A DNA stretch of 17,317 bases from Planctomycetota bacterium (GCA_021809365.1 JAKBAC010000062.1:1-17317), one strand, 5' to 3'. Counted from the stretch's first letter, positions 6,682-15,032 are shown. Numbers and translations are program-made. The notes: generated by a model from the sequence alone, not told the origin.

Positions 6682-8073
6682 ATGGCGAATTTAATTGCGG
6701 AACAACTGACATCCGATCCGCGCGTGCGCCAGGCACGCGAACTTCTGGCAGCGGCCCTGCATGACCATCAAGCCTCCATTACGGGCATTCAACCGTCCGA
6801 TTCCGCCCGCGCCGAAGCCTACGCCACGCTCATTGCCGAGTTTTCGCGAGCCCGCGGCGGTGGATTGTATTATCCATACCTCGGCAGTGGTATCGGGCAC
6901 GGAGCGCTCGTGGAATTGGCCGATGGCAGTGTAAAATATGATTTCATCAGCGGCATTGGCGTGCATTGTCTGGGACACAGTGACCCGCGCCTGCTGCAAA
7001 GCTCCATCTCCGCCGCCCTTACCGACACCGTCATGCAGGGCAATCTGTTGCAGAACACCGATGCCACGGTGGTTGTGGCGTTGTTGCTTCAACTGGCCAA
7101 AAACGCGGGATCAAAAATTGAACATTGCTTTCTTTCCAGCAGCGGAGCCATGGCCAATGAGAATGCGCTCAAACTCATGTTTCAGCATAAGCCCGGTAGT
7201 ACACGCATGTTGGCGTTTGAGCATTGCTTCTGCGGTCGCACCATGGTTCTGGCGCAAATGACCGATAAACCGCAGTATCGCACCGGCTTGCCGACAACGC
7301 TGGCGGTGGATTATGTGCCGTTTTTTAACGCCAAGGATCCGATCGGCAGCACCGAAGCAGCGGTGACAACATTACGCGCACATCTTGCGCGGTATCCGGG
7401 CCGGCATTCCGGAATGTGCCTGGAATTAATTCTCGGTGAAGGGGGATATTGGGTTGGTGATCGCGAATTCTTTCTGACCCTTCTGCGTGTGCTCAAAGAG
7501 CATCAGGTGGCCATCTGGTTTGATGAGGTGCAGACCTTTGGCCGCACGAGCAGGCCTTTTGCATTCGAGCATTTTGGCCTTGGGCCGTGGGCGGATGTTG
7601 TCACGGTGGGAAAGCTGACCCAATTGTGCGCGACGCTTTTTATACCTGAATTAAAACCGCAGCCCGGCTTGTTGAGCCAGACGTTCACGGCATCATCATC
7701 CGCCATCGCCGCGGCGTGCGTCATTCTGGAAATCATGCGGGATGGCGATCTTTTCGGCCCTGATGGCCGCAACATGCGGGTGCATCGGGAGATCACCAGT
7801 CACTTTGACGCGATTGCCGCGCGTCATCCGGGGCTGTTATGCGGGCCGTATGGCGTTGGCGGCATGATTGCCTTTACGCCGCTGGACGGCACGGAAGCCA
7901 AAGTGAAGCGCGTGCTTGCGGCGCTGTTTGATGCCGGGGTCATCGCGTTTTATGCCGGCAGTCAGCCCGCGCGCATACGCTTCCTTCCACCGGTCGCGGT
8001 GGTAACATCGCACGATATCCAAACCGTCTGCGATATTCTGGAACAGGCACTGCTGAAATGCGTCGGTAACTGA
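6682..8073 (+). CDS. Class III PLP-dependent aminotransferase, likely succinylornithine-type (AstC role)
   Basis: This fold-type I aminotransferase of class III is 463 residues long. Asp281 and Glu282 in WFDEVQTFGRT contact the PLP ring, and Lys311 in VVTVGKLTQL is the Schiff-base lysine. FLSSSGAMANENALK corresponds to the PLP-phosphate site. Context (14 bp before astA, then astD) argues that it converts succinylornithine and 2-oxoglutarate to succinylglutamate semialdehyde and glutamate. It is not a canonical AstC/ArgD. Those are about 400 residues with a glycine-rich stretch after the lysine, whereas this one has an extra N-terminal segment of about 60 residues and reads KLTQLCATLF. A lysine or other omega-amino-acid aminotransferase is the main alternative. 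ATG 6682 is chosen because GGGAGG (6670-6675) sits six bases before it; a TTG at 6676 abuts that site and is unlikely. Confidence 0.83.
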   Translation: MANLIAEQLTSDPRVRQARELLAAALHDHQASITGIQPSDSARAEAYATLIAEFSRARGGGLYYPYLGSGIGHGALVELADGSVKYDFISGIGVHCLGHSDPRLLQSSISAALTDTVMQGNLLQNTDATVVVALLLQLAKNAGSKIEHCFLSSSGAMANENALKLMFQHKPGSTRMLAFEHCFCGRTMVLAQMTDKPQYRTGLPTTLAVDYVPFFNAKDPIGSTEAAVTTLRAHLARYPGRHSGMCLELILGEGGYWVGDREFFLTLLRVLKEHQVAIWFDEVQTFGRTSRPFAFEHFGLGPWADVVTVGKLTQLCATLFIPELKPQPGLLSQTFTASSSAIAAACVILEIMRDGDLFGPDGRNMRVHREITSHFDAIAARHPGLLCGPYGVGGMIAFTPLDGTEAKVKRVLAALFDAGVIAFYAGSQPARIRFLPPVAVVTSHDIQTVCDILEQALLKCVGN

Positions 8074-8087
8074 ATGGAGACCGTGTT

Positions 8088-9122
8088 ATGGTGTTTATCC
8101 GCCCCATTTGCGCTGCTGATCTGGAGGCACTTTTTGTCCTGGCGGGTCAAACCGGCTATGGCATGACCACTCTGCCGCCCGACCGCGCGGTGTTGGCGCG
8201 GCGCATTGAGGAAAGCGAACGGTCTTTTAGCATGAAAGTGGAGAAGCCACGCGGTGAAACTTATCTTTTCGTGCTGGAAGATTCCCTGGTACATCAGGTG
8301 GTCGGAGTCTGCGGCATGGTTTCCAAAGTGGGCGGCTTTGATCCGTTTTACAGTTACCGCCTGCGGCAAGAACGTTATCGCAGCACCATGCTCAACATTG
8401 ATAAAAACATCCCGCTCCTGGAGTTGACGGTCAGCTATGACGGCCCCGCCATCATCGGCAGTCTTTTTCTGTTGCCGCGGTTTCGCCGAGATGGCAATGG
8501 CCGCTTTCTATCGCTGGTGCGCTTTCTTTTCCTGGCCCAGTGCCCGCAACGCTTTGATCCACATATCATCGCCGAAATGCGCGGCGTCATTGATGCGCAG
8601 GGGCGCTCCGCATTTTGGGATGCCGTGGGACGGCATTTCTTTGAGGTCGATTTTCCGCAGGCCGATTACCTGACCATGGCGGATAAGGAATTCATCGCCG
8701 GTTTAATGCCCAAATATCCGCTGTATATTCCTCTTTTGCCGCCTGCGGCGCAGCAGGTGATCGGCAAGGTGCATCCGGATACCCAGCCGGCGTTGAAAAT
8801 TCTGACCGATGAGGGATTCACGTTTGAAAATCTTGTGGATATTTTTGAAGCTGGAGCGGTTTACGGCTGTGATGCCAATCATATCCGTGCCGTGCGTGAA
8901 TGTCGGAACGCGGTGTTTGCCGGAAGCACTTCGTTGGCGCAGCAGCCGACGGATTATCTGGTGTCCAATGGGCGCATGGCTTTTCGCGCGTGCAAGGCGG
9001 CGATACACGTTGTCAATGAGCAGACTCTTCAATTGGATGCGGCGGTGGCGGACATTTTGCGGATTCAGCCCGGAGACCGCGTCTATTATGTCGCCCTGCG
9101 CGCCGGTGGAAAACAAACATGA
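8088..9122 (+). CDS. astA: Arginine N-succinyltransferase AstA
   Basis: The enzyme transfers succinyl from succinyl-CoA to the alpha-amino group of arginine (or ornithine), the first step of the AST catabolic route. The 344 residues match the family length. Characteristic stretches are FIRPICAADLEALFVLA at the N-terminus, TGYGMTTLPPD, LFLLPRFRRDGNGRFLSLVRF, IIAEMRGVIDAQGRSAFWDA, ELTVSY, and KVHPDTQPALKILTDEGF followed by the NLVDIFEAGA strand. The fold is GNAT-like. ATG 8088 has GGAGA seven bases upstream and lies 14 bp after the aminotransferase stop. Its stop codon overlaps the astD start by four bases (ATGA), so the two are translationally coupled. Whether arginine or ornithine is preferred cannot be told; the absence of astB nearby makes ornithine worth considering. 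Confidence 0.95.
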   Translation: MVFIRPICAADLEALFVLAGQTGYGMTTLPPDRAVLARRIEESERSFSMKVEKPRGETYLFVLEDSLVHQVVGVCGMVSKVGGFDPFYSYRLRQERYRSTMLNIDKNIPLLELTVSYDGPAIIGSLFLLPRFRRDGNGRFLSLVRFLFLAQCPQRFDPHIIAEMRGVIDAQGRSAFWDAVGRHFFEVDFPQADYLTMADKEFIAGLMPKYPLYIPLLPPAAQQVIGKVHPDTQPALKILTDEGFTFENLVDIFEAGAVYGCDANHIRAVRECRNAVFAGSTSLAQQPTDYLVSNGRMAFRACKAAIHVVNEQTLQLDAAVADILRIQPGDRVYYVALRAGGKQT

Positions 9123-10588
9123 ATATCCCTGAAGGCACGTTGATTATTGGCGCAAACCGCCTGGCCGGACGCGGTGAGGCGATGGAATCACACTGCCCGT
9201 GGGATAACACGCCGCTATGGCGTGGTGCGGCGGCATCATTAGAACAAGTCAACGCGGCGGTGGCGGCAGCACGCCTGGCGCTGCTCGATTGGCGGCATGA
9301 GAATCGCATTCAATTTGCCGGGGCCTTTACCGCATTGCTCAAAAGCCGGGCGGAGACGCTGGCACGCGTGATGGCGCTGGAAACAGGCCGCCCCCTATGG
9401 GAAACGCGAACGGAAGTTTCCACTATGATCGGCAAACTGGATTACAGCCTGGCCGCGCAAGCCGCGCGTCGCGCGGAAACGCGCGTGGTAACGGGTGATG
9501 CCGTGGCGTTTACACGCTTCAAGCCGCACGGCGTGGCGGCGATATTTGGACCGTTTAATATGCCGGGCCATCTGCCCAATGGCCATATTATTCCGGCGTT
9601 GCTGGCAGGCAACACCATTGTCTTTAAACCCAGTGAAAAAACGCCGCACACGGGCGAATTGATGTGCGAGTTGTGGCGGCAGGCCGGTTTGCCGCCGGGC
9701 GTGCTGAATCTGGTGCAGGGCGGACGTGCCGTCGGCGAAGCACTGGCCGATCACCCGGATCTGGATGCGATTTTTTTCACCGGCTCGGTGTCCGCGGGAC
9801 AGGCGCTGCTGCGCCGGCAAGCGCAATTTCCCCAACGCATGATGGCCCTGGAAATGGGGGGCAACAATCCGCTGGTCGTGTTTGAGTGTCAGAATCAGCA
9901 GGCCGCGGCATATACGGTTCTGGTTTCCGCGTTTCTGACCTCCGGCCAGCGCTGCACCTGTGCCAGACGACTGATCATCGGCCCCGGCGATACCGCGTTA
10001 CTTAACGAACTGGCGAGCATGGCCAAATCTTTACGCATTGCAGGGCCGCTGGATTCACCGGAACCATTTATGGGGCCGCTGATTTCCACCGCCGCAGCCA
10101 ACGCCGTACTGGCCGCACAAGACCAACTGCTTGCCAACGGCGCAAAGGGCATCCTGAAGGCCGCAGCAATCTCCGGCCATCCCGCCGCTCTGACCCCGGG
10201 CATACTGGATGTTACGACTGTGCCCAACCGTCTTGATGAAGAAATTTTCGGCCCCCTGTTGCAGGTGATTCGTGTGTCGGATTTTGATTCCGCCATTCAA
10301 GAAGCCAACCATACGCGTTATGGTTTATCCGCGGCTCTATTAAGTGATCGCCGAGAATTGTTCGAACAGTTTTATCGCGAAGTCCGCGCCGGCGTGATTA
10401 ACTGGAACCGCCCCACCAATGGAGCCAGCAGCGCATTACCCTTCGGCGGCATCGGCATCAGCGGCAACCACCGCCCCAGCGGAGCATGGGCGGCGGATTA
10501 TTGCTCCTATCCCATTGCGTCCATGGAAAATGAAAAGGTGATCATGCCGCAAAATCCGGTGCCGGGTTATCAGCATGGTGCTCCATAA
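9119..10588 (+). CDS. astD: N-succinylglutamate 5-semialdehyde dehydrogenase AstD
   Basis: This NAD-dependent aldehyde dehydrogenase oxidises succinylglutamate semialdehyde to succinylglutamate, the step after the aminotransferase. Length is 489 residues, as expected. The ALDH layout is complete. GPFNMPGHLPNGHIIPALLAG and NTIVFKPSEKTP form the cofactor-binding region, with FFTGSVSAG in the Rossmann part. The general base is Glu245 (LEMGGNNPLVV) and the nucleophile is Cys279 in TSGQRCTCARR; the GQRCTCARR form is characteristic of AstD. EEIFGPLLQV and GGIGISGNHRP close the domain. Its ATG overlaps the astA stop by four bases. No astB or astE follows; the next gene is convergent, with 48 bp between stops and no clear terminator. 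Confidence 0.95.
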   Translation: MNIPEGTLIIGANRLAGRGEAMESHCPWDNTPLWRGAAASLEQVNAAVAAARLALLDWRHENRIQFAGAFTALLKSRAETLARVMALETGRPLWETRTEVSTMIGKLDYSLAAQAARRAETRVVTGDAVAFTRFKPHGVAAIFGPFNMPGHLPNGHIIPALLAGNTIVFKPSEKTPHTGELMCELWRQAGLPPGVLNLVQGGRAVGEALADHPDLDAIFFTGSVSAGQALLRRQAQFPQRMMALEMGGNNPLVVFECQNQQAAAYTVLVSAFLTSGQRCTCARRLIIGPGDTALLNELASMAKSLRIAGPLDSPEPFMGPLISTAAANAVLAAQDQLLANGAKGILKAAAISGHPAALTPGILDVTTVPNRLDEEIFGPLLQVIRVSDFDSAIQEANHTRYGLSAALLSDRRELFEQFYREVRAGVINWNRPTNGASSALPFGGIGISGNHRPSGAWAADYCSYPIASMENEKVIMPQNPVPGYQHGAP

Positions 10589-10636
10589 CTTATCGTGCCG
10601 GTCTCACCGCGATACTGGAGAGAGTTCGCGGCCGCT

Positions 10637-11581
10637 TCAATCGGCTGCGGCTACCAGATCGATATGCGTGGCGGACGGTTGGGGAACGGATTCCGGCAGA
10701 TACGTGCGAACTGTGACTTTGCCGGCCTGCACCGCCAGCCAGGTTGGCGGCAATTCCGTCCAGCAACCGCTGTTGAAGTAGTCAATTCCATGCTCGCCGT
10801 TATCGCCATCAGCCGTAACGGCGGCGGAATGATGCGTATGGCCGCACATGACGGCATCGCATCCCAATCGCCGGGCGTAGGCGATGGATTTTCGCTGAAC
10901 CTTGGCCAGGCAATGGAGAAATACTTTCGATCGGGCCTTGGCCAGGCGCGCGATATAATGTCGGCGATCAATGTGTTGCAGGGTGTTGTAAATAACATCG
11001 CCAATCCATGTCAGGATGGGATGATCGTCAATAAAGTCGTCAAAGATGTGGCCATGGAGCACCAGCATCCGGCGTGAACCGGAGATGAAAATATATTCAT
11101 CACGAACCTGAACTCCCAGCAGATGCGAGATAATTTCGGCCGGACCATCATGATTGCCGCAGGTCCAGATCACATCCATTTTGTCGGAAAGATGACGAAT
11201 GGTGGAGAGCACTTTCCAGTGTGTTTTTTTTAAGCGGCGAAAGTCGATGGAATCAAATACATCGCCGTTAATAATCAGCCGCCGGGTTACGATGCGGCCA
11301 TCCAAAATCTCCTCCAGAAAGTTGGTGACGAGCTTGGCCTGGCAGTTGTCGCATCCCAGATGAATATCAGAAATAATCACCGCATCCAGCGCAGGCCCTT
11401 TCGAGGTGGTATGCGGTACCTCCATCGCCTGTGGTGGCAGCGCCGACTCTGTCCGCGCGGACTGCCAGTCGAGCGGTAAATCCGATAATGAATCGGTCGG
11501 TTCGGGTCGGGTGCGTAATAGCGCTCCCCCCAGTTCCGCCGGGCGCTGTGTGGATGCGGCAATATGTCGAAATAGCTCCAT
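10637..11581 (-). CDS. LpxH-like metallophosphoesterase (UDP-2,3-diacylglucosamine diphosphatase family)
   Basis: This calcineurin-type phosphoesterase carries all five metal-binding blocks: SDIHLG (Asp72, His74), NGDVFD (Asp107), GNHD (Asn143, His144), VLHGHIFDDF and the terminal GHTHH. The spacing and the HGHIFDDF segment resemble the LpxH branch, which hydrolyses UDP-2,3-diacylglucosamine to lipid X in lipid A synthesis, but related proteins have other phosphodiester substrates. The catalytic domain begins near residue 65 and ends near 295. The first 60 or so residues are Pro-, Ser- and Arg-rich with no predicted fold. ATG 11581 lacks a Shine-Dalgarno sequence, so ATG 11425 (MEVPHTTSKG), just before the first strand, is a realistic alternative start. 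It is the last gene of the leftward block, 62 bp after its upstream neighbour. Confidence 0.8.
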   Translation of the reverse strand: MELFRHIAASTQRPAELGGALLRTRPEPTDSLSDLPLDWQSARTESALPPQAMEVPHTTSKGPALDAVIISDIHLGCDNCQAKLVTNFLEEILDGRIVTRRLIINGDVFDSIDFRRLKKTHWKVLSTIRHLSDKMDVIWTCGNHDGPAEIISHLLGVQVRDEYIFISGSRRMLVLHGHIFDDFIDDHPILTWIGDVIYNTLQHIDRRHYIARLAKARSKVFLHCLAKVQRKSIAYARRLGCDAVMCGHTHHSAAVTADGDNGEHGIDYFNSGCWTELPPTWLAVQAGKVTVRTYLPESVPQPSATHIDLVAAAD

Positions 11582-11617
11582 GGCATAATGCTACGTCGCG
11601 AATGTTCAGACATGATG

Positions 11618-11639
11618 AGCGCGGCGCTAAGCCCGCGCT
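11618..11639. repeat. GC-rich hairpin between two minus-strand genes
   Basis: AGCGCGG (11618-11624) and CCGCGCT (11633-11639) form a seven-base-pair stem with an eight-base loop. On the minus strand the T run lies before the hairpin, inside the stop region of the upstream gene, so it is not a standard intrinsic terminator. It may stabilise or process the message between the two genes. Confidence 0.45.
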
Positions 11640-11643
11640 ATGG

Positions 11644-12156
11644 TTAAAAAAACGTGTCCAGCGGCTTGGCCAGGCGGCGGAAAGCGGCGGTGGGTAGATG
11701 AACGGTTCCCCATGATTCCGATCGCGCCCGCATGTGCTCGCGGTAGTCCGTTATGCTGATGGCCAACATGCCGTACCAGCGTTCCTGAAATTGAAACAGA
11801 TCGGTAAATGGGGACTTCTCAGGCTCGGCGGGCCAATGATACATGAACACAAACATGGCTGTGAAACCCGAACCGAAAATTTCCTGCCATTGCCGCAGAT
11901 CGTCAATGTCCAGACGCGTGGTCCAATTGGGCAGCGATGCTCCGGATTTTGCCGGGCGGCAGGCCCGCCCCTTCACATCCACCAGCAGATTATTTCCGCG
12001 CGGATGATATACCACAAAATCAAAACTTTTGAGCTTGGCCCCGGCGAACAGCGCCTTCTTCGCCTCATCAACGGCAATATACGGCAGCCCCTTGCGCCGC
12101 AGGTAATCCTCAAATGCGGCTTCATAATGGCTGGTGCGTTTGCTGCGCGGTCCCAT
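11644..12156 (-). CDS. HYExAFE-motif protein, possible PD-(D/E)XK nuclease-like fold
   Basis: The product is 170 residues. It opens with the signature HYEAAFEDYLRRKGLPYIAV and continues with DEAKKALF, KLKSFDFVVYHPRG and NLLVDVKGR. The order Asp46, Asp60, Lys62 in consecutive beta strands, preceded by a helix with Glu12, is the arrangement of the PD-(D/E)XK nuclease superfamily core. The tail has Trp-rich segments (WTTRLDIDDLRQWQEIFG, FVFMYHW). I associate HYExAFE proteins with Planctomycetota, where their function is uncharacterised; nuclease activity is inference from the core motif. ATG 12156 is chosen. A TTG six bases upstream (12162), closer to GAGG, is possible. It lies 37 bp after hisS in the same direction. 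The final codons TTTTTTAA form a T run. Confidence 0.72.
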   Translation of the reverse strand: MGPRSKRTSHYEAAFEDYLRRKGLPYIAVDEAKKALFAGAKLKSFDFVVYHPRGNNLLVDVKGRACRPAKSGASLPNWTTRLDIDDLRQWQEIFGSGFTAMFVFMYHWPAEPEKSPFTDLFQFQERWYGMLAISITDYREHMRARSESWGTVHLPTAAFRRLAKPLDTFF

Positions 12157-12193
12157 ATTCAAACTGCCTCAAAAGTGGAATGTACAATTCTTT

Positions 12194-13534
12194 TCATTTT
12201 GCCAGCATCTCATGCACACGGTCCATCACATCCGGCAATGCGATCTCCGCCTCATTGCGATCGGCAAGATTTTTTAATTTTATCATGCCCCGTCCGACTT
12301 CTTCCGGTGCCAGAATCAGGGCGATTCGCGCGCCGCAACCGGAGGCTTCCTGCAACAATTTACCTATATTGCGGGTGCTGCGGTAACTGGTCCGCACATG
12401 CAGACCCGCGCGTACGATGATGCTGTGATCGGCACTCCATTGGGTACGGCGCAATTGTGCAATCAACTGATCCGCTATGGCTGAATCTTCCAGGGCATTG
12501 ATGACAAACACATCCGCCGCCGGCATCAATTGCACCGGCAACTTGTGGCGATCGCGCAATAGAATTTCCAGCACCACATCTCCCATGCCGAATCCCACCG
12601 CGGGCATTGCGGGGCCGCCGAACATTTCGATGAGTTTGTCATAGCGCCCTCCCCCGGCAATCGCGCGATTCTTCCCCTGCGCATCGCCCACTTCAAACAC
12701 AAAGCCGGTGTAATAGGCCAGACCGCGCACCACGCTGAAATCAAAACGGCATATCTCCGCCAGGCCCGCATCGGCGAGGCGTTTTTCAAATGCTGAAATT
12801 GCCTCCTTCACCTCCGCCGGCCAATGGTTCATCCAACTTGCCGACTCTTCCGGTCTATCAACCGCCGCCGCTATTTTCTCAAAGTGTTCCCGTTCCTGAT
12901 TCGTACATTGCTGTTCCTGGTACAGGGCCTGTCGGGCGGGTGCATCATATTTTTGCAGACGATCCAGAATGTAATAGGCGTTGCTGATCCGTTCAGGTGC
13001 CACAAATGTGCTGGTAAGCGCCCGCGTGAGCAGTTCCCGGTGATTCCAGCCGATGCGAATATCCGCCGCGGTAAGACCGCATTCCAGCAGAGCATCCACG
13101 CACACGGCCAGACATTCGCGGCCTGCGCGATCCGACGCATCGCCGATAAAATCCACATTCCACTGGATGAATTCCCGCAGGCGTCCTTTTTGCGGTTGTT
13201 CGGCACGGTAGCAGCGTGGAATGGAAAACCATTTAATGGGCCGGGGCAGGCCGGCGGCTTTTTGGGCCACCATGCGCGCCAGGGTGGGAGTGAATTCCGG
13301 CCGCAGGGCCAGTTCACGCTCGCCGCGGTCGGTGAATGAAAAAAGCTGGGAGACAATTTCATCACCGCTCTTGATTTTATACAATTCCAGTGATTCAAAA
13401 GTCGGGCCGTCCACTTCCTCAAAGCCGTGGCGAATGGAGACTTTTCGCCAGATATCCTCAATATATCGGCGCACAGCCATATCGGATGGGTAAAAATCGC
13501 GTGTTCCTTTGGGTGCTTGGAAATTCACTGTCAT
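12194..13534 (-). CDS. hisS: Histidine--tRNA ligase
   Basis: This class II aminoacyl-tRNA synthetase charges tRNA-His. The N-terminus FQAPKGTRDFYP is the HisRS hallmark. Motif 2 is CYRAEQPQKGRLREFIQWNVD (about 108-128), with the ATP-binding Arg110. The histidine-specific loop is VVRGLAYYTGFVFEV, with Arg270 as the catalytic arginine. Motif 3 is GFGMGDVVLEILLRD. The C-terminal anticodon-binding domain runs from about residue 345 to the end (DVFVINAL, AGLHVRTSY, IALILAPEEV). Length is 446 residues, slightly above the 420-430 usual in proteobacteria. ATG 13534 is chosen because the alternative ATG at 13600 adds 22 unstructured residues not found in the family; neither has a good Shine-Dalgarno sequence. 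pgpA ends 154 bp upstream, so hisS may have its own promoter. Confidence 0.96.
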   Translation of the reverse strand: MTVNFQAPKGTRDFYPSDMAVRRYIEDIWRKVSIRHGFEEVDGPTFESLELYKIKSGDEIVSQLFSFTDRGERELALRPEFTPTLARMVAQKAAGLPRPIKWFSIPRCYRAEQPQKGRLREFIQWNVDFIGDASDRAGRECLAVCVDALLECGLTAADIRIGWNHRELLTRALTSTFVAPERISNAYYILDRLQKYDAPARQALYQEQQCTNQEREHFEKIAAAVDRPEESASWMNHWPAEVKEAISAFEKRLADAGLAEICRFDFSVVRGLAYYTGFVFEVGDAQGKNRAIAGGGRYDKLIEMFGGPAMPAVGFGMGDVVLEILLRDRHKLPVQLMPAADVFVINALEDSAIADQLIAQLRRTQWSADHSIIVRAGLHVRTSYRSTRNIGKLLQEASGCGARIALILAPEEVGRGMIKLKNLADRNEAEIALPDVMDRVHEMLAK

Positions 13535-13688
13535 GGCCGGAAGTGTACGCGAAGATTGGGATTTATTGAAGCGTGGTGATGCGGATATTTCAGGGGGCAT
13601 TTCCGCATACGCAACGTGGACACAATGCCCGCGGCCAAATTTGGATGGCGCTTGCCGGTACGTTGGCGCTCTTTAGTCACGCCAGACA

Positions 13689-14288
13689 TCAGAAATGCCA
13701 CAGGCGCAACACCAACTGCAAAATCACATTCACCTGAATGCCGGCGGCAATGTCATCAAGCAGAATGCCCCAGCCGGCGGGGAGATGTTCCAACTGCCGA
13801 CATGGGGGAAGTTTAAGTGTATCAAAAAGGCGAAAGAGAATGTAGACGGTGGCCGTGGTTATCCAGGCGTGCCAGAGGCTGCTTGTGGCAATAAGAGGCA
13901 ACGGCAACAAGAGGCATGAAACCCAGTAGCCGCAATATTCATCGAGAACCACCGAACCGGGATCCTCGCGCCCGAAATACCTGATGGCCCATGGCGCAAG
14001 CCACACGGTCAAGATACCGGCGATACCGGCTCCGGTCAGACACACCACCGAACGCCACGGATCAGCCACTCTGGCCGACAAAAGCATCCAAAATACCATA
14101 GCCGGCCCCACCGTTCCCCAACTACCCGGCGCAGGCTTCAGCAAACCCAGCCCCCCGCCGGTGATGACCCATTTTCGCCATGACGATGGCAGCGGCTGCC
14201 CACGCATCGCCGACGGGGCGACGGATGGATCCGCCGGCGCATCGGCCAATACATCGCCTTGAAATTTTTCATTGTTCTGTTTGCACAT
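13689..14288 (-). CDS. pgpA: Phosphatidylglycerophosphatase A
   Basis: This membrane phosphatase removes phosphate from phosphatidylglycerophosphate to give phosphatidylglycerol, the step after PgsA. The family signatures are present: GLLKPAPGSWGT at the start of the domain, YFGREDPGSVVLDEYCGYWV in the middle, and RLFDTLKLPPCRQLEHLP followed by GWGILLDDIAAGI at the end. These supply the conserved acidic residues. About four hydrophobic segments alternate with them. At 199 residues it is longer than typical PgpA (about 160-175). The excess is about 35 polar, Ala/Pro/Asp-rich N-terminal residues. The start is uncertain: ATG 14288 is used here, GTG 14300 lies two bases after GGAG, and ATG 14207 would give a standard-length protein but has no ribosome site. 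It sits about 54 bp after pgsA in the same direction, linking both phosphatidylglycerol steps. Confidence 0.88.
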   Translation of the reverse strand: MCKQNNEKFQGDVLADAPADPSVAPSAMRGQPLPSSWRKWVITGGGLGLLKPAPGSWGTVGPAMVFWMLLSARVADPWRSVVCLTGAGIAGILTVWLAPWAIRYFGREDPGSVVLDEYCGYWVSCLLLPLPLIATSSLWHAWITTATVYILFRLFDTLKLPPCRQLEHLPAGWGILLDDIAAGIQVNVILQLVLRLWHF

Positions 14289-14342
14289 AAATGAAGTCAC
14301 GGCTCCACAACCGGCGGCGGCACGAAAAGAGGCAAATTGCCA

Positions 14343-14978
14343 TCACGTCTCGATTACCCGCCACGCCTTCGAGATATACTGCCATGCCGAGAGCACAGTG
14401 ATCATCAGCATGGCCCAGATTGCGATATTCCGCGCCAATCGGAAAAATTCCAATACCGCCTGATTGTGAATCTCATATACCAGGGCCAGATACACCAGTA
14501 CACCGATCACAGCCGCACACTGCACAATCATTTTAACTTTCCCCGTCCACATTGCTCGAAAATCAATGCCCCGGGATTCCGCCAGCCCGCGAATGCCCGT
14601 AACCAGAAATTCCCGGGCAATCAGCACCACCGCCATCCAAGGTGCCACGCCGGTAAGATCCGAACCCGGTACTCGCGGAGAATGTGGCAGGTGCGGCAGC
14701 ATGATCTGCGGTGCGGCAAAAAAAACAAACGCCCCGCAAATAAGAATTTTATCCGCAAATGGATCGACCACGCGCCCAAAAGCACTTTCCACTTTCCAGG
14801 ATCGGGCCAGGTAACCATCCAGCGCATCGCTGGCCACCGCCAGTATAAAAATCACCAGCGCGATCCACATGCACAGTGAAATATTCCGCTGATGATCGGC
14901 AAAATTGATGGCAACAAAAAATAGCGTTGTCAACACCAAGCGGCTCAGGGTGATCAAGTTGGGAATCTGACGGTACAT
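14343..14978 (-). CDS. pgsA: CDP-diacylglycerol--glycerol-3-phosphate 3-phosphatidyltransferase
   Basis: This enzyme makes phosphatidylglycerophosphate from CDP-diacylglycerol and glycerol-3-phosphate in the cytoplasmic membrane. The CDP-alcohol phosphotransferase motif is intact: Asp51 and Asp54 in SDALDGYLAR, then Gly68, Asp72 and Asp76 in FGRVVDPFADK. The N-terminal IPNLITLSRLVL is typical of PgsA. IAREFLVTGIRGLAESRG, with the LVTGIRxxA pattern, separates PgsA from cardiolipin or phosphatidylserine synthases. About six membrane helices are apparent over 211 residues. ATG 14978 is used; a GTG immediately upstream (14981) has GGA at seven bases and could be the true start. It follows rimO by 54 bp and precedes pgpA, so the three are probably one transcript. 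Confidence 0.94.
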   Translation of the reverse strand: MYRQIPNLITLSRLVLTTLFFVAINFADHQRNISLCMWIALVIFILAVASDALDGYLARSWKVESAFGRVVDPFADKILICGAFVFFAAPQIMLPHLPHSPRVPGSDLTGVAPWMAVVLIAREFLVTGIRGLAESRGIDFRAMWTGKVKMIVQCAAVIGVLVYLALVYEIHNQAVLEFFRLARNIAIWAMLMITVLSAWQYISKAWRVIET

Positions 14979-15032
14979 CACTGCAATATCCAGCCGGTAA
15001 CTTCATTTTTTTTTCGCCGCCAGATTCCGCAC

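Noticed and set aside
12700..12740. Ala instead of Asp in the HisRS histidine loop (RGLAYYTG rather than RGLDYYT)
   Set aside because: I recall this form from other HisRS lineages. The catalytic Arg270 is intact, so it is not a defect.
13635..13644. Palindrome CCAAATTTGG between hisS and pgpA
   Set aside because: It is short, single-copy and not placed against a recognisable promoter, so it is not supported as an operator.
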